In this document: positions 1 through 8,693 of the stretch, one piece after another
Layout of the letters: each line of letters opens with the position of its first letter
How positions within the stretch are numbered: position 1 is the first letter of the stretch
Origin: Lentimonas sp002292345
GTDB taxonomy: Bacteria; Verrucomicrobiota; Verrucomicrobiia; Opitutales; Coraliomargaritaceae
Direction of reading: 5' to 3'
DNA: 64,000 bases
Assembly: GCA_964187655.1 (NCBI GenBank)
Contig: CAXLMP010000045.1
Span: forward strand, 12,282 to 76,281
The notes under the pieces: generated by a model
Seen by the model: only the letters and a program-made list of their open reading frames with translations
What the model was told of the DNA's origin: nothing
Databases searched by the model: none
Made by a program: the position numbers and the translations under genes

Positions 1-278
1 AGGTGCTGCAAAGTGAGCTAGAACTATTAAGAACTTTACCGTGGTTGACTTTCTCCCAACTGTCGGAATCGGTACTAACCGAAAAATTTCAAGAGCAGAT
101 TATTGATCAGTTCGGCGAAGACTCTTACGTCGGAGCGGTTACAACAGAACTGACGGGCGGAGACCTAATGAAGGTGATGGTGACCGTCGAGTGGTCTACG
201 CGTAAAGGGCGTGTGCATACTTTAAATTATGTGACATTTTTCACAGAAGGAGGCGTTAATGATTACTACCTTAACTAA
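1..278 (+). CDS. C-terminal part of a probable pseudopilin (5' end outside window)
   Basis: The reading frame is open from the first base, so the N-terminus lies outside the window and the GTG at 3 should not be read as the start. The visible 91 residues form a mixed alpha/beta stretch (TAVTT/MVTVEWS-type strands, then LNYVTFFTEGG) like the globular C-terminus of PilV/GspI-type minor pseudopilins. The next gene starts inside its last codons (20-bp overlap), and that gene has a clear prepilin N-terminus, so the two probably act in one pseudopilus. The family call rests mainly on this context; the diagnostic N-terminal helix cannot be seen. Confidence 0.6.
   Translation, partial: VLQSELELLRTLPWLTFSQLSESVLTEKFQEQIIDQFGEDSYVGAVTTELTGGDLMKVMVTVEWSTRKGRVHTLNYVTFFTEGGVNDYYLN
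247..253 (+). promoter_or_regulatory. Strong Shine-Dalgarno (AAGGAGG)
   Basis: AAGGAGG lies five bases before the ATG at 259. It supports that start and is notable because almost every other gene in the window has no Shine-Dalgarno sequence. Confidence 0.8.
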
Positions 279-858
279 TACAAAGAGACAGTCGTGCCTG
301 GCTTTTACGCTGGTTGAGTTGATGTTTTCAGTAGCCATCCTGATGATTGCGCTCGGCTCAATTACGGGGACGTTTATGGTCTTCGCTAAAAGTTCCGCTA
401 GCCTTGGTGAGTACGTTGATATGAGCTCTGAGAGTCGCAAGGCACTAGAATTGTTTTCTCGAGATGTGCGTGCAGCTGATGGAATTACGGTAATCGGTGC
501 TGCTAGCTCAAATGGCGTGGTCTACACTGATCAAGGATTGAGCCTAACGTTCCCAGATTATTATGGTAATAAGTCGGTGACGTATAGTTATGATTCCACC
601 AGCGGCATATTGCGCCGAATCGAATCTTATGAAGGCACACAAAACGAAACGAATCTTTTGACTGGTATGCAGCAATTTAAAATACAACTTTTTCAAGCTC
701 CAGGTGACGACTTCGAGTCCATTTCGGGGCCGGTTGCATCTGTTAATGAATGGGCCAAAAGCCTACAATTAGATGCGGAGTTGATACGAACCGTGGCAGC
801 TCTTGATAATACTGACTATATCATTTCTGCACGCTTTATGATGCGGAATATGAATTAG
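259..858 (+). CDS. Prepilin-type N-terminal cleavage/methylation protein (PilW/GspJ-like minor pseudopilin)
   Basis: A 199-residue protein with a class III prepilin signal: a short basic leader (TKRQSCLA) followed by FTLVELMFSVAIL, the recognition sequence for prepilin peptidase, here with Ala rather than the commoner Gly before the Phe at about residue 17. The following 25 residues are hydrophobic and would form the filament core helix. The rest (residues 45-199) resembles the beta-rich head of PilW/GspJ minor pseudopilins. The family primes or caps type IV pili and type II secretion pseudopili at the inner membrane. It overlaps the preceding gene by 20 bp and is followed after 16 bp by a PilX-like gene, so the three form an operon. 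Exact subfamily (PilW or GspJ) is not settled by sequence alone. Confidence 0.8.
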   Translation: MITTLTNTKRQSCLAFTLVELMFSVAILMIALGSITGTFMVFAKSSASLGEYVDMSSESRKALELFSRDVRAADGITVIGAASSNGVVYTDQGLSLTFPDYYGNKSVTYSYDSTSGILRRIESYEGTQNETNLLTGMQQFKIQLFQAPGDDFESISGPVASVNEWAKSLQLDAELIRTVAALDNTDYIISARFMMRNMN

Positions 859-874
859 AACCGACTCAAATCTT

Positions 875-2239
875 ATGACACGATATCACACAATGACGAC
901 AGTGAGCCGCGGCAAGGAGGGCTCAGCACTAATGACTGCGATTATCGCGATGTTTGTGGTCTCTCTTTTAGTCGGTGGATACATGACGCTGGCATCATCT
1001 GAGTACCGCCTAGCCACGCGCTCTCTTTTAATCGGCGCGAGCTTTTCGCTGGCTGAAGGCGGGGTAGACCTAGCAATCGATGCACTGAATGATGGCGATA
1101 CTAGCGGTTGGAATGTAAGTGGGTCTACATGGACTCGCGAAGTCACTGGTATCGAAATCACTACAGGCGGGACGGGCTCAATACGAGTGGTGATTATAGA
1201 TGCGACTGGCGCAAATTCTCAGACACCTACAGTCCACTCAGAGGGTATCATATCTGGTCATCCGTCTGGAGATGTCACCAAGCAACTGAAAGTGGCGCTG
1301 ACTAGTGGGTTCTTTCCATATAAAAATGGATTTGATTCGAAAAATGGTTTCGTTTTAAAAGGTCAAAACGTAACTATGGATAGTTATAACTCCGCTGACG
1401 GCGCTTATAGTGGCAGTAACAGAGGATCTGAAATTCGGGTCTCTACGGTTTCGATCGAAACCGATGCGATTGATATCGGTAATGCAAATATCTTTGGTTA
1501 CGTAGCGGTTGGCGCTACGCTTGCTTCTGGACAAACAGGCTCGGATGTTATCGATGTCGGAAAAAATGGTACTATTAGTTCCTACGGTGAGGCGCAGATC
1601 GTCCAAGAAGATCGTATTTTGACGGATTATTACGCATCTTTCCCCACTCGCGCTGCTCCGTCGGTCTCGTCTGGATGGGAATTCCCTGCTTCTGGAACAA
1701 TCACGACTAGTGGCACCTACTACGTGGATGGCGATTGGTCATTAGGAGGAGCCAGCGGGGCGCTAGTTATTGCCCCGGGCATCGACGTCATACTTGTGGT
1801 CACTGGAGAGTTCGAGTTAAAAGGTAATGCGACACTTACTCTAGATACCGATGCCACCTTAAAGCTCTTCGTTGAAGGCGACGTATCCATCGGTGGCAAT
1901 GGGGTATTAAACTCCTCCAATCCAGAGAATTTAGAGGTCATTGGGACAAATACTAATGAGGGCGTGCAGACGATAAAAATTAACGGCAATGGTCAATTAT
2001 CCGCTACAGTGTATGCCCCAAATGCAAATGTGGAACTAAAGGGTGGAGGTAGTTCCGGTCGCATCTATGGTGCCGTGGTTGCGTATGATGCGTCTCTCGT
2101 CGGCAATAGCCATTTTAGCTTTGATGAGGCTTTAGCCGACGTGAATTTAGGAGGCACTGACTACGAAGTGTTTGAGTGGTTAGAAATGACCAATACCACC
2201 TATGAGACGACTATGGTGTCGTTAGATGGTTACTTTTAA
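875..2239 (+). CDS. PilX-like pilus assembly protein with beta-helical repeat domain
   Basis: A 454-residue protein. Residues 15-45 hold one hydrophobic segment (LMTAIIAMFVVSLLVGGYMTL) followed by SSEYRLATRSL..AEGGVDLAIDAL, the pattern of PilX N-terminal regions: an uncleaved membrane helix, then a helix with the conserved AEAG-like motif. Residues 280-420 contain many short Gly/Asn-rich strands (LTLDTDATLKLFVEGDVSI and similar), suggesting a right-handed parallel beta-helix as in proteins often annotated DUF7305. It is probably exposed on the cell surface or periplasm as part of the pseudopilus or a tip adhesin. ATG at 875 is used; ATG at 893 is an alternative. It ends 18 bp from the convergent mnmA. 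Confidence 0.65.
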   Translation: MTRYHTMTTVSRGKEGSALMTAIIAMFVVSLLVGGYMTLASSEYRLATRSLLIGASFSLAEGGVDLAIDALNDGDTSGWNVSGSTWTREVTGIEITTGGTGSIRVVIIDATGANSQTPTVHSEGIISGHPSGDVTKQLKVALTSGFFPYKNGFDSKNGFVLKGQNVTMDSYNSADGAYSGSNRGSEIRVSTVSIETDAIDIGNANIFGYVAVGATLASGQTGSDVIDVGKNGTISSYGEAQIVQEDRILTDYYASFPTRAAPSVSSGWEFPASGTITTSGTYYVDGDWSLGGASGALVIAPGIDVILVVTGEFELKGNATLTLDTDATLKLFVEGDVSIGGNGVLNSSNPENLEVIGTNTNEGVQTIKINGNGQLSATVYAPNANVELKGGGSSGRIYGAVVAYDASLVGNSHFSFDEALADVNLGGTDYEVFEWLEMTNTTYETTMVSLDGYF

Positions 2240-2257
2240 GAGACGGGGCTTCGGCGC

Positions 2258-3328
2258 TTATCGGTAGAATCCGCCGCCTAGCAGTGTTTCGCCGTGGTAA
2301 AATGCGATAATTTGGCCGGCTGCGAGGGCACGCTGCGGTTCATCAAACACGACTTTTGCGGTGTCGACTCCGGTCGGCGTATAAGTGATCTGTTGCGAAG
2401 CATCTCGGTAGCGCGGTTTCGCTAGAAGCTTGCATGGCTCAGTGATGGGGTGATTCACAAAACTGAGGCCATATACCTCGAACTCTTGGCCAAACAGGCC
2501 GGGAGACTCTGGCTTGTCGAAGCCGATGATCAGCTGGTTGCGCACCATGTTGAAGCCGATTACCACGTAGAACTCGTTGTCGGTGTTGGATGGCACACCG
2601 ATCCAGCGCCGTTGACCTAAAGTATAACGATGCAGTCCCTGATGCTGGCCGAGTACTTTACCGTCTGCATTGACGATGTCGCCGGGCTTATCATCTATGT
2701 AATATTCAAGGAAGCGGTTGATATTCATATCGCCAAGGAAGCAGATACCCTGACTGTCTTTCTTCTCCGCATTAGGGAGCTGGTGTTGCTTAGCTAGCGC
2801 ACGAACAGCTGGCTTACTGAGTTCGCCAATGGGGAAAATCGCGTGCTCGATTTGCTCCTGCTGTAGCATGGCAAGGAAGTAAGTTTGGTCCTTATTGCCA
2901 TCCACACCTTGTACCAGATCAAAACTACTGTCGGCGTTTAGACGTTTGCGTACGTAATGCCCAGTGGCCAGCCCATCGAATCCACGGTCGAGCGCATAAT
3001 CCTGAAAAATGCCGAACTTCATCTCGCGGTTGCACATGATGTCTGGGTTTGGCGTAATTCCTTTTTTGTAGCCCTCGACAAGGTAGTGGACGACGTGTTC
3101 GCGATACTCATTGACGAGGTTAACAATTTCGAAATCAATGCCGAGATGCTCGGCGACGGCGCGCGCATCTTCGATGTCTTGCTGCGCGGGGCAATCGGCG
3201 AGGGGCATTTCCTCATTCATCCATGTGCGGATGTAGGCACCGGACACCTCATAGCCTTGCTCTTTAAGTAAAAGAGCCGCCACGGCGCTATCAACACCAC
3301 CGGATAAGGCTACCAGGATTTTTTTCAT
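2258..3328 (-). CDS. mnmA: tRNA-specific 2-thiouridylase MnmA
   Basis: MnmA transfers sulfur to C2 of the wobble uridine in tRNA-Lys, -Glu and -Gln, using ATP to activate the uridine and a persulfide relay. The 356-residue length matches the family. The PP-loop ATP-pyrophosphatase motif SGGVDS is at residues 9-14. The nucleophile Cys99 lies in PNPDIMCN and the persulfide-carrying Cys196 in SQGICFLGD. The C-terminal beta-barrel (LGQRRWIGVP, LLGGGFYR) is complete. It reads from ATG at 3328 and diverges from the GH13 gene; no Shine-Dalgarno is seen. All catalytic elements are intact, so the call is secure. Confidence 0.97.
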   Translation of the reverse strand: MKKILVALSGGVDSAVAALLLKEQGYEVSGAYIRTWMNEEMPLADCPAQQDIEDARAVAEHLGIDFEIVNLVNEYREHVVHYLVEGYKKGITPNPDIMCNREMKFGIFQDYALDRGFDGLATGHYVRKRLNADSSFDLVQGVDGNKDQTYFLAMLQQEQIEHAIFPIGELSKPAVRALAKQHQLPNAEKKDSQGICFLGDMNINRFLEYYIDDKPGDIVNADGKVLGQHQGLHRYTLGQRRWIGVPSNTDNEFYVVIGFNMVRNQLIIGFDKPESPGLFGQEFEVYGLSFVNHPITEPCKLLAKPRYRDASQQITYTPTGVDTAKVVFDEPQRALAAGQIIAFYHGETLLGGGFYR

Positions 3329-3528
3329 CGTCCGAACAAAACGTCATCAACGCATGTCGTCAATACGACTCAAAGTACTTATTGATGTAAAAATACACAT
3401 TTTGCATGTTTCTGGATGATTAAATTAAATCTAAGTGCGAGGATAGCTCGATCGTGCAATGAATCGAATAGAATTCGGAAAGGGTATTGCCCTCTAATGA
3501 AATCTTATTGATTGATAAGTCCTATTTT

Positions 3529-5964
3529 ATGGCAAAAACAGTCAAACACATCTCACATGCTTTCTGGATTTCAGATGATTCTGGATTGGTGATTTTGGCT
3601 TCAGATTGGTCTGACTCCACTATACTGCCTCCACTTTCTCTGGGGCCGTCGGATATTAATTTCGGTGCATTAGAGCAGTTAAGCGCCGAAGAAACTGGGC
3701 GCTATTGTCGCTACTACCGCAACGAGCAGAACTGGGTGTTTGCGTTGCAGTCGGAACGCTACCCTCAATTATTGAATCGCACGGTTCGTGTTTATCTCGC
3801 AGGCGAATTCAACGAATGGAGTGAGGCGATCGGCAAGCCCGAATGGGAACTTACACCATTGAGCGATGAAGCTGGCGCGACCTATGAAGTGAGCGTGCCA
3901 CTCGAACACATCCCTCATGGGCAGTCCTTTAAATTTAAATTCGTCACGGAAAATGGGGACTGGCTCGACGTGCCAGATAGTGCGCCTAATTACGTATGCA
4001 CTTCTGACGGGGTGTCTAACTTCGAGTTTCATCCAGAACATACCGGAAAACATATTTTTCGCTTTCGTGTGCCCGTGGGCTATACACCAAATGGTAATGA
4101 GAAAATTCTTTGGCGAGATGCCGAACATGAGGAAGCGCATGAACTGCCTCACACGCAGTTTTTAATCGCGTCATCAACTGACCTGCCCCTGGGGGCAATT
4201 GTCGAAGAGGGGCGAACCACTTTCCGCCTATTCGCACCACGTGCAAGTGAAGTAAAACTGGCATTTGGGCAGAAGGCAGACGAGTCTGATGCAGCACTAG
4301 TTCCGATGCGCTGCGTCGATGGTGTGACTTGGGAAGTCAATTTTGATGAATGCTTAATTGGCAGTTATTATTCCTTTCGTGTGCTAGGCGACAGCCATGA
4401 AGGCACGTCCCACTTTGACCAAGATTTTGCAGTACTTGACCCCTACGCCAAAGCATGTCTTGGGCATCGGGGGCCTGCGATCGTGGTGGACCCAGCACGT
4501 ATGGAGAAAGTCGCTACGCCCTATACCCCTCCGAACTGGCATGATTTGGTGATCCTTGAAGGACACGTCCGCGATTTGGCTGCGCACGCGCCAATTGAAC
4601 TAACTACTGAAGAGCGTCGTGGCTATGCAGGGTTGCGCAAATGGCTGAAAGCCGAGGCCTCCTACTTGCAGGAGATCGGAGTCAACGCGATCGAGTTGCA
4701 GCCAATTCAGGAGTTTGATAACCTCAGTACAGAGGATTACCACTGGGGCTATATGACGGTGAACTACTTTTCTCCTGAAAGTAGCTATGCGCTCGAGCCT
4801 GAAAAGGCTTCACAAATCGAAGAGTTTCGTGGCTTAGTGCAGGATTTTCATGATCAGGACATCTCAGTAATTATTGATGTGGTGTATAATCACGTTGGCG
4901 AACCGAACCATTTATTGTTTGTCGATAAATATTACTACTTCCATATAGATGAGGCAAACGACCTGATGAACTGGAGCGGTTGCGGTAACGATTTACGTTG
5001 TGATACGCCAATGGCTCGCCGACTTATCATTGAGAGTTTGATACATTTGATTGAGACATACGATGTCGACGGCTTCCGCTTTGATTTAGCTGAGCTGATT
5101 GGAATCGAGGTATTGCGAGAGATCGAGGTCGAATTAAAGAAGGTGAAGCCCTCAATTATTTTAATTGCGGAGCCATGGAGCTTCCGTGGTCACATTCAAG
5201 ATGAATTGAAAGAGACTGGCTTTGCCTCGTGGAACGACGGCTTCCGTGAGTCAATTGCGGACTTTGTCTGCGGAGAAGGGAATCAAGATTCGATCCAGTA
5301 TTTCTTGGCGGGTTCTCCATCGAGTAGTCGTTTTGCGGCTCAGACGATCAATTACACTGAGTCGCACGACGATCAATGCTGGATAGATCGTATCACTGAG
5401 CGCGCCGAGCAGGATGGCACAGATCCGACATTACTGGACCGCCGCCGCACGCATTTGATGGCAGCAGTATTATTTGCTTCTCTCGGCGTGCCCATGCTCG
5501 CGGAGGGGCAAGACTTCATGCGTTCAAAGCTCGGCATTTCAAATACCTATCAGCGAGGCGATGTGAACGCGCTCGATTACAATCGCCGTTTGGTTTACTC
5601 TGGCACTCAGTCCTATTTTCGCAATTGGATATCATTTCGCTTATCGGCACTGGGGAAGGCATTCCGCTATGATGGGGCACTCCGAGACGGCTATCTTAAG
5701 TTCTTCGTAACTGAAGGCTCCAGTGCCACTGTCGTTATCTTTAATGCCGATCGCAGCATTGATACGGCGCAACTAATTTTCGCAATCAATCCTCATTTGG
5801 AATATGCGAACATCACATGTGATGTAGATTACTTAGAGAATGCGCTTCAAATTGCGGACCATGAACGCTTCAAAGTGACTGGTTTAGTCTCTGCACTCAT
5901 CCCGATTGGAAACAAAACAGTACACATTCCACCACTCGGATGCGGCCTTTGGCTGGCACAATAA
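3529..5964 (+). CDS. GH13 alpha-glucan hydrolase/branching-type enzyme with N-terminal CBM48-like domains
   Basis: An 811-residue alpha-amylase superfamily enzyme. Two beta-sandwich segments precede the barrel: about residues 70-165 (VRVYLAGEFNEWSE, AMPK-glycogen-binding-like) and 225-315 (TTFRLFAPRASEVKLAFG, CBM48). The GH13 regions are intact: IIDVVYNHVGE (region I), DGFRFDLAEL with nucleophile Asp519, ILIAEPWS with acid/base Glu548, and TESHDD with transition-state Asp614. NYFSPESSYA resembles pullulanase/isoamylase/branching enzymes, so the substrate is probably glycogen or starch. Cleavage versus branching cannot be decided. Start: ATG 3529 is preferred; an in-frame TTG at 3487 would add 14 residues. 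No signal peptide is seen, so it is likely cytoplasmic. MalQ in this window may act on its products. Confidence 0.85.
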   Translation: MAKTVKHISHAFWISDDSGLVILASDWSDSTILPPLSLGPSDINFGALEQLSAEETGRYCRYYRNEQNWVFALQSERYPQLLNRTVRVYLAGEFNEWSEAIGKPEWELTPLSDEAGATYEVSVPLEHIPHGQSFKFKFVTENGDWLDVPDSAPNYVCTSDGVSNFEFHPEHTGKHIFRFRVPVGYTPNGNEKILWRDAEHEEAHELPHTQFLIASSTDLPLGAIVEEGRTTFRLFAPRASEVKLAFGQKADESDAALVPMRCVDGVTWEVNFDECLIGSYYSFRVLGDSHEGTSHFDQDFAVLDPYAKACLGHRGPAIVVDPARMEKVATPYTPPNWHDLVILEGHVRDLAAHAPIELTTEERRGYAGLRKWLKAEASYLQEIGVNAIELQPIQEFDNLSTEDYHWGYMTVNYFSPESSYALEPEKASQIEEFRGLVQDFHDQDISVIIDVVYNHVGEPNHLLFVDKYYYFHIDEANDLMNWSGCGNDLRCDTPMARRLIIESLIHLIETYDVDGFRFDLAELIGIEVLREIEVELKKVKPSIILIAEPWSFRGHIQDELKETGFASWNDGFRESIADFVCGEGNQDSIQYFLAGSPSSSRFAAQTINYTESHDDQCWIDRITERAEQDGTDPTLLDRRRTHLMAAVLFASLGVPMLAEGQDFMRSKLGISNTYQRGDVNALDYNRRLVYSGTQSYFRNWISFRLSALGKAFRYDGALRDGYLKFFVTEGSSATVVIFNADRSIDTAQLIFAINPHLEYANITCDVDYLENALQIADHERFKVTGLVSALIPIGNKTVHIPPLGCGLWLAQ

Positions 5965-5988
5965 GAATGCCCTGCCGCGTACGTCCGC

Positions 5989-7089
5989 CTAATGAGCAAG
6001 GTCGTACTGTTTGGTCACTTGCTTGGTTAGTGCGATCCATTCATTCCACGTGTCCTTGAGAGAGGCACGCAGCGCTTTGACCTCTTTTTGCAGAGATTTG
6101 TTTTGGTCGTCGCTCGCTTGCTTGAGCTCGCGTGCTTTGAGCATGATGACTGCAGCCTTTTCCTCAAACACGGTAGAGATGTCTTCGAGCTTTGCTTTAA
6201 GCTCAGCAGCGACGGCATCCACTTCTGTTTCCAAGTGTTCGAGGATCAGTTGTTTATCCTTCAGTACCAGCGCTTTTTGTAGGGCGATATCATTGATGAC
6301 GCGCAGCTTGCCAGCTATGCCAAGTTTGGAGGCTAGCCAAATCGTCCACTTCGAAGGGTCGAAGTGATACCAGCGGATACCATTACGATAATCCGCGGCA
6401 AAGGCGTGGTGGTAATTGTGGTAACCCTCGCCAAATGTCAGAAGTGCGAGTAGGGCGTTGTCCACAGCGCTCAATTCGCGAGCATACGTCTTCGAGCCGA
6501 TCGTGTGGCACAATGAGTTGATGAACCAGGTGCTGTGGTGGATCATCGCGATGCGCAGCAGCACGCCAAAGTAAAAAGAAGCAAGTGGCCCAACCAAAAG
6601 GCAACCAACACCAAACACAGCAAGATTCACGATCGTGACAAACAAGCCATAGTACTGATCTTGAATGACGACGCGCGGGTTCTTTAGTAAGTCTGGGACC
6701 AGAGATGCATCATAATTGCGCTCGTAGTCGAACAACCAGAGCACATGCGCATACCAGAATCCTTTTTTGATCGAGTAGGGGTCTTTGTCCGTATCGACAT
6801 GATTGTGGTGAATCCGGTGATCGTGCGACCACTTAAGTGCGGACATTTCCAGCGAAAGTGCTGAGCCAAGTAATACGCACCATTCAAAGAAAGCGTTGGC
6901 CGAATAGGCCTTATGAGCGTAGAGACGGTGGTAGCCGACAGTGATCGACATGCCACCAATGATGTAAGTGGCCAAAAATAATATAATAGCGGGCCAACTG
7001 ACTGCAGCGATCGCAGCGGGGATCAATACCACAAGTAATAAGTGATAAAAGACGATGAACGCAAAAATGTCCCAATTTTTAATTTTCAT
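5989..7089 (-). CDS. Acyl-CoA/fatty acid desaturase (delta-9 type) with C-terminal coiled coil
   Basis: A membrane di-iron desaturase of 366 residues that would introduce a cis double bond into acyl chains for membrane fluidity control. All three histidine boxes are present: HRLYAHK, HDHRIHH and EGYHNYHH. Hydrophobic segments flank them in the usual order. After the enzyme core (about residue 270) comes a charged helical tail of roughly 90 residues (LETEVDAVAAELKAKLEDIS and on) predicted to be coiled coil, which is not part of the catalytic fold. ATG 7089 is chosen; an upstream TTG at 7098 is less likely. Convergent with the GH13 gene (24-bp gap). Confidence 0.9.
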   Translation of the reverse strand: MKIKNWDIFAFIVFYHLLLVVLIPAAIAAVSWPAIILFLATYIIGGMSITVGYHRLYAHKAYSANAFFEWCVLLGSALSLEMSALKWSHDHRIHHNHVDTDKDPYSIKKGFWYAHVLWLFDYERNYDASLVPDLLKNPRVVIQDQYYGLFVTIVNLAVFGVGCLLVGPLASFYFGVLLRIAMIHHSTWFINSLCHTIGSKTYARELSAVDNALLALLTFGEGYHNYHHAFAADYRNGIRWYHFDPSKWTIWLASKLGIAGKLRVINDIALQKALVLKDKQLILEHLETEVDAVAAELKAKLEDISTVFEEKAAVIMLKARELKQASDDQNKSLQKEVKALRASLKDTWNEWIALTKQVTKQYDLAH

Positions 7090-7473
7090 AAGTAGCAAGT
7101 GTACAGATATCTGACGTACCGCTGTAGATTAGCATCTAAATTTCCATTTGAACAAGGTCTGTTACAATACATTGCAACGAGTACCTTAATTGTCCTTCTG
7201 AGCAAAGATGATAGGTCACCTTTTAGTGACTCACTGTCAAGTAGATTAACTTAAATCAAGATCGCATGCTGTTGCTTAACGAAAAATACCAACATTACAT
7301 CAAACACGGACTAACCTAACTAGTACAACTCGATAATGGCTGACAAATTGCGCAATGCGATTCCCTGTTTAAACAATCCTAGCGAATATTTCTTGCCAAT
7401 GCCACGAACCTGATTAATTAGTCCCTGCTTCTCAAATTTTTTCATCTAAAACTGCAACAACACACATATAAAA
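7090..7473. other. Intergenic region between desaturase and gapA, with a small minus-strand ORF remnant
   Basis: 384 bp without an established gene; it must hold divergent promoters for the desaturase and gapA. On the minus strand 7445-7320 there is a 41-codon ATG-to-TAG frame whose product (MKKFEKQGLINQVRGIGKKY, then SLGLFKQGIAL) looks like the end of a winged-helix regulator. I cannot tell whether it is a real small protein, a decayed gene or chance. The 50 bases before gapA are almost free of G. Confidence 0.4.
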
Positions 7474-8499
7474 ATGGCTACAAAAATTGGAATTAATGGT
7501 TTCGGCCGCATCGGTCGCTTGGTATTTCGCTCTCTCGTTGAGAAGGGCCTGCTTGGAAGCGAGATCGAAGTAGTCGCAATCAACGACCTCGTCCCTGCGG
7601 AGAACCTCGCATACTTACTTAAATATGACACCACACAGGGTCGCTTCAAAGGCACAGTTGAAACTAAGGGTGACGATGTCATCGTCGTGAACGGCCACGA
7701 AATTAAGACGCTCGCAGTTCGCGAAGGTCCTGCAGCACTGCCATGGAAGGAGCTTGGCGTTGATATCGTAATCGAATCAACTGGTCTGTTCGTCCAAGAT
7801 GACAAGGCACAAGGTCACATCACTGCTGGCGCGAAGAAGGTCATCATTTCGGCTCCTGGTAAGGGTGACGGCGTAAAGACAGTAGTCATCGGCGTGAATG
7901 ACGACGAAATCACTGCTGAGCACGACCTCATCTCCAATGCCTCTTGCACGACTAACTGCTTGGCACCAATGACTAAGGTCATCCTTGAAAACTTTGGTAT
8001 CGTCGAAGGTCTGATGACAACAGTTCACTCTTACACAGCGACTCAGAAGACAGTTGATGGTCCTTCGCCTAAGGACATGAAAGGTGGCCGCACAGCAGCT
8101 CTTAACATCATCCCTTCGACTACAGGTGCTGCGAAGGCTGTTGGCCTCGTGCTTCCTGCAGTTCAAGGCAAGCTCTCTGGTATGGCTTTCCGCGTCCCAA
8201 CTCCGACTGTTTCTGCTGTAGACCTTACAGTTAAGACAGAGAAGAGCACATCTTACGCAGAAATCTGCGAAAAGATGAAGGAAGCTTCCGAAGGTTCCCT
8301 TAAGGGTATCCTTGGTTACACTGAAGACGAAGTTTGCTCTTCTGACTTCATCCACGACGAGCTTAGCTCCATCTTCGATGCGGGCAGCGGAATGGGTCTT
8401 AACGACAAATTCTTCAAGCTTGTTTCTTGGTATGACAACGAGTGGGGTTACTCAAACCGCGTTGTTGAACTCGTCCAGAAGGTTTCCAAGTTCCTCTAG
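7474..8499 (+). CDS. gapA: Glyceraldehyde-3-phosphate dehydrogenase (type I, NAD)
   Basis: The 341-residue GAPDH oxidises and phosphorylates glyceraldehyde 3-phosphate to 1,3-bisphosphoglycerate in glycolysis. The N-terminal Rossmann motif INGFGRIGRL is at residues 6-16, the nucleophile Cys158 lies in SNASCTTNCLAP, and the general base His185 in TTVHSYTAT. Phosphate-site residues in KGGRTAALNIIPS are present. An Asp-Leu pair at 38-39 of the second strand favours NAD over NADP. It heads a gapA-pgk-tpiA cluster, but a strong terminator and a promoter-like -10 follow it, so pgk may be separately transcribed. The ATG is preceded by ACACACATATAAAA and no Shine-Dalgarno. Confidence 0.97.
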   Translation: MATKIGINGFGRIGRLVFRSLVEKGLLGSEIEVVAINDLVPAENLAYLLKYDTTQGRFKGTVETKGDDVIVVNGHEIKTLAVREGPAALPWKELGVDIVIESTGLFVQDDKAQGHITAGAKKVIISAPGKGDGVKTVVIGVNDDEITAEHDLISNASCTTNCLAPMTKVILENFGIVEGLMTTVHSYTATQKTVDGPSPKDMKGGRTAALNIIPSTTGAAKAVGLVLPAVQGKLSGMAFRVPTPTVSAVDLTVKTEKSTSYAEICEKMKEASEGSLKGILGYTEDEVCSSDFIHDELSSIFDAGSGMGLNDKFFKLVSWYDNEWGYSNRVVELVQKVSKFL

Positions 8500-8527
8500 G
8501 ATCTTGTTAATCGCATTTTGAATTTCT

Positions 8528-8580
8528 GGCCGCTGCGCAGGTTTCCCATTAGCGGATACTCTGTCGCGGCGGTCTTTTTT
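8528..8580 (+). terminator. Rho-independent terminator after gapA
   Basis: A 13-pair stem with one bulged T: GGCCGCTGCGCAG (8528-8540) pairs with CTG-T-CGCGGCGGTC (8561-8574), followed directly by six T (8575-8580). The 20-base loop is AT-balanced. Confidence 0.8.
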
Positions 8581-8614
8581 ATTTTCAGGTTTCCAGTTCT
8601 CTGGTTTTCAGTTT

Positions 8615-8693
8615 TATAATTTAAAGGATGATTGCTACGCCATTTCGGCACAATCATCACTCTCACTTTCACCACCACTCATCACTTTTTAAC
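8615..8693 (+). promoter_or_regulatory. Candidate pgk promoter -10 box and pyrimidine-rich leader
   Basis: A perfect TATAAT sits at 8615-8620, after the gapA terminator; no good -35 is visible. A start site about seven bases downstream would fall at about 8627, next to an ATG at 8628 that is in frame with pgk. The stretch 8628-8693 is rich in C, T and A and would read as a 22-residue peptide with seven His. The likelier pgk start is ATG 8694, which makes this a 5' leader. Confidence 0.4.
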
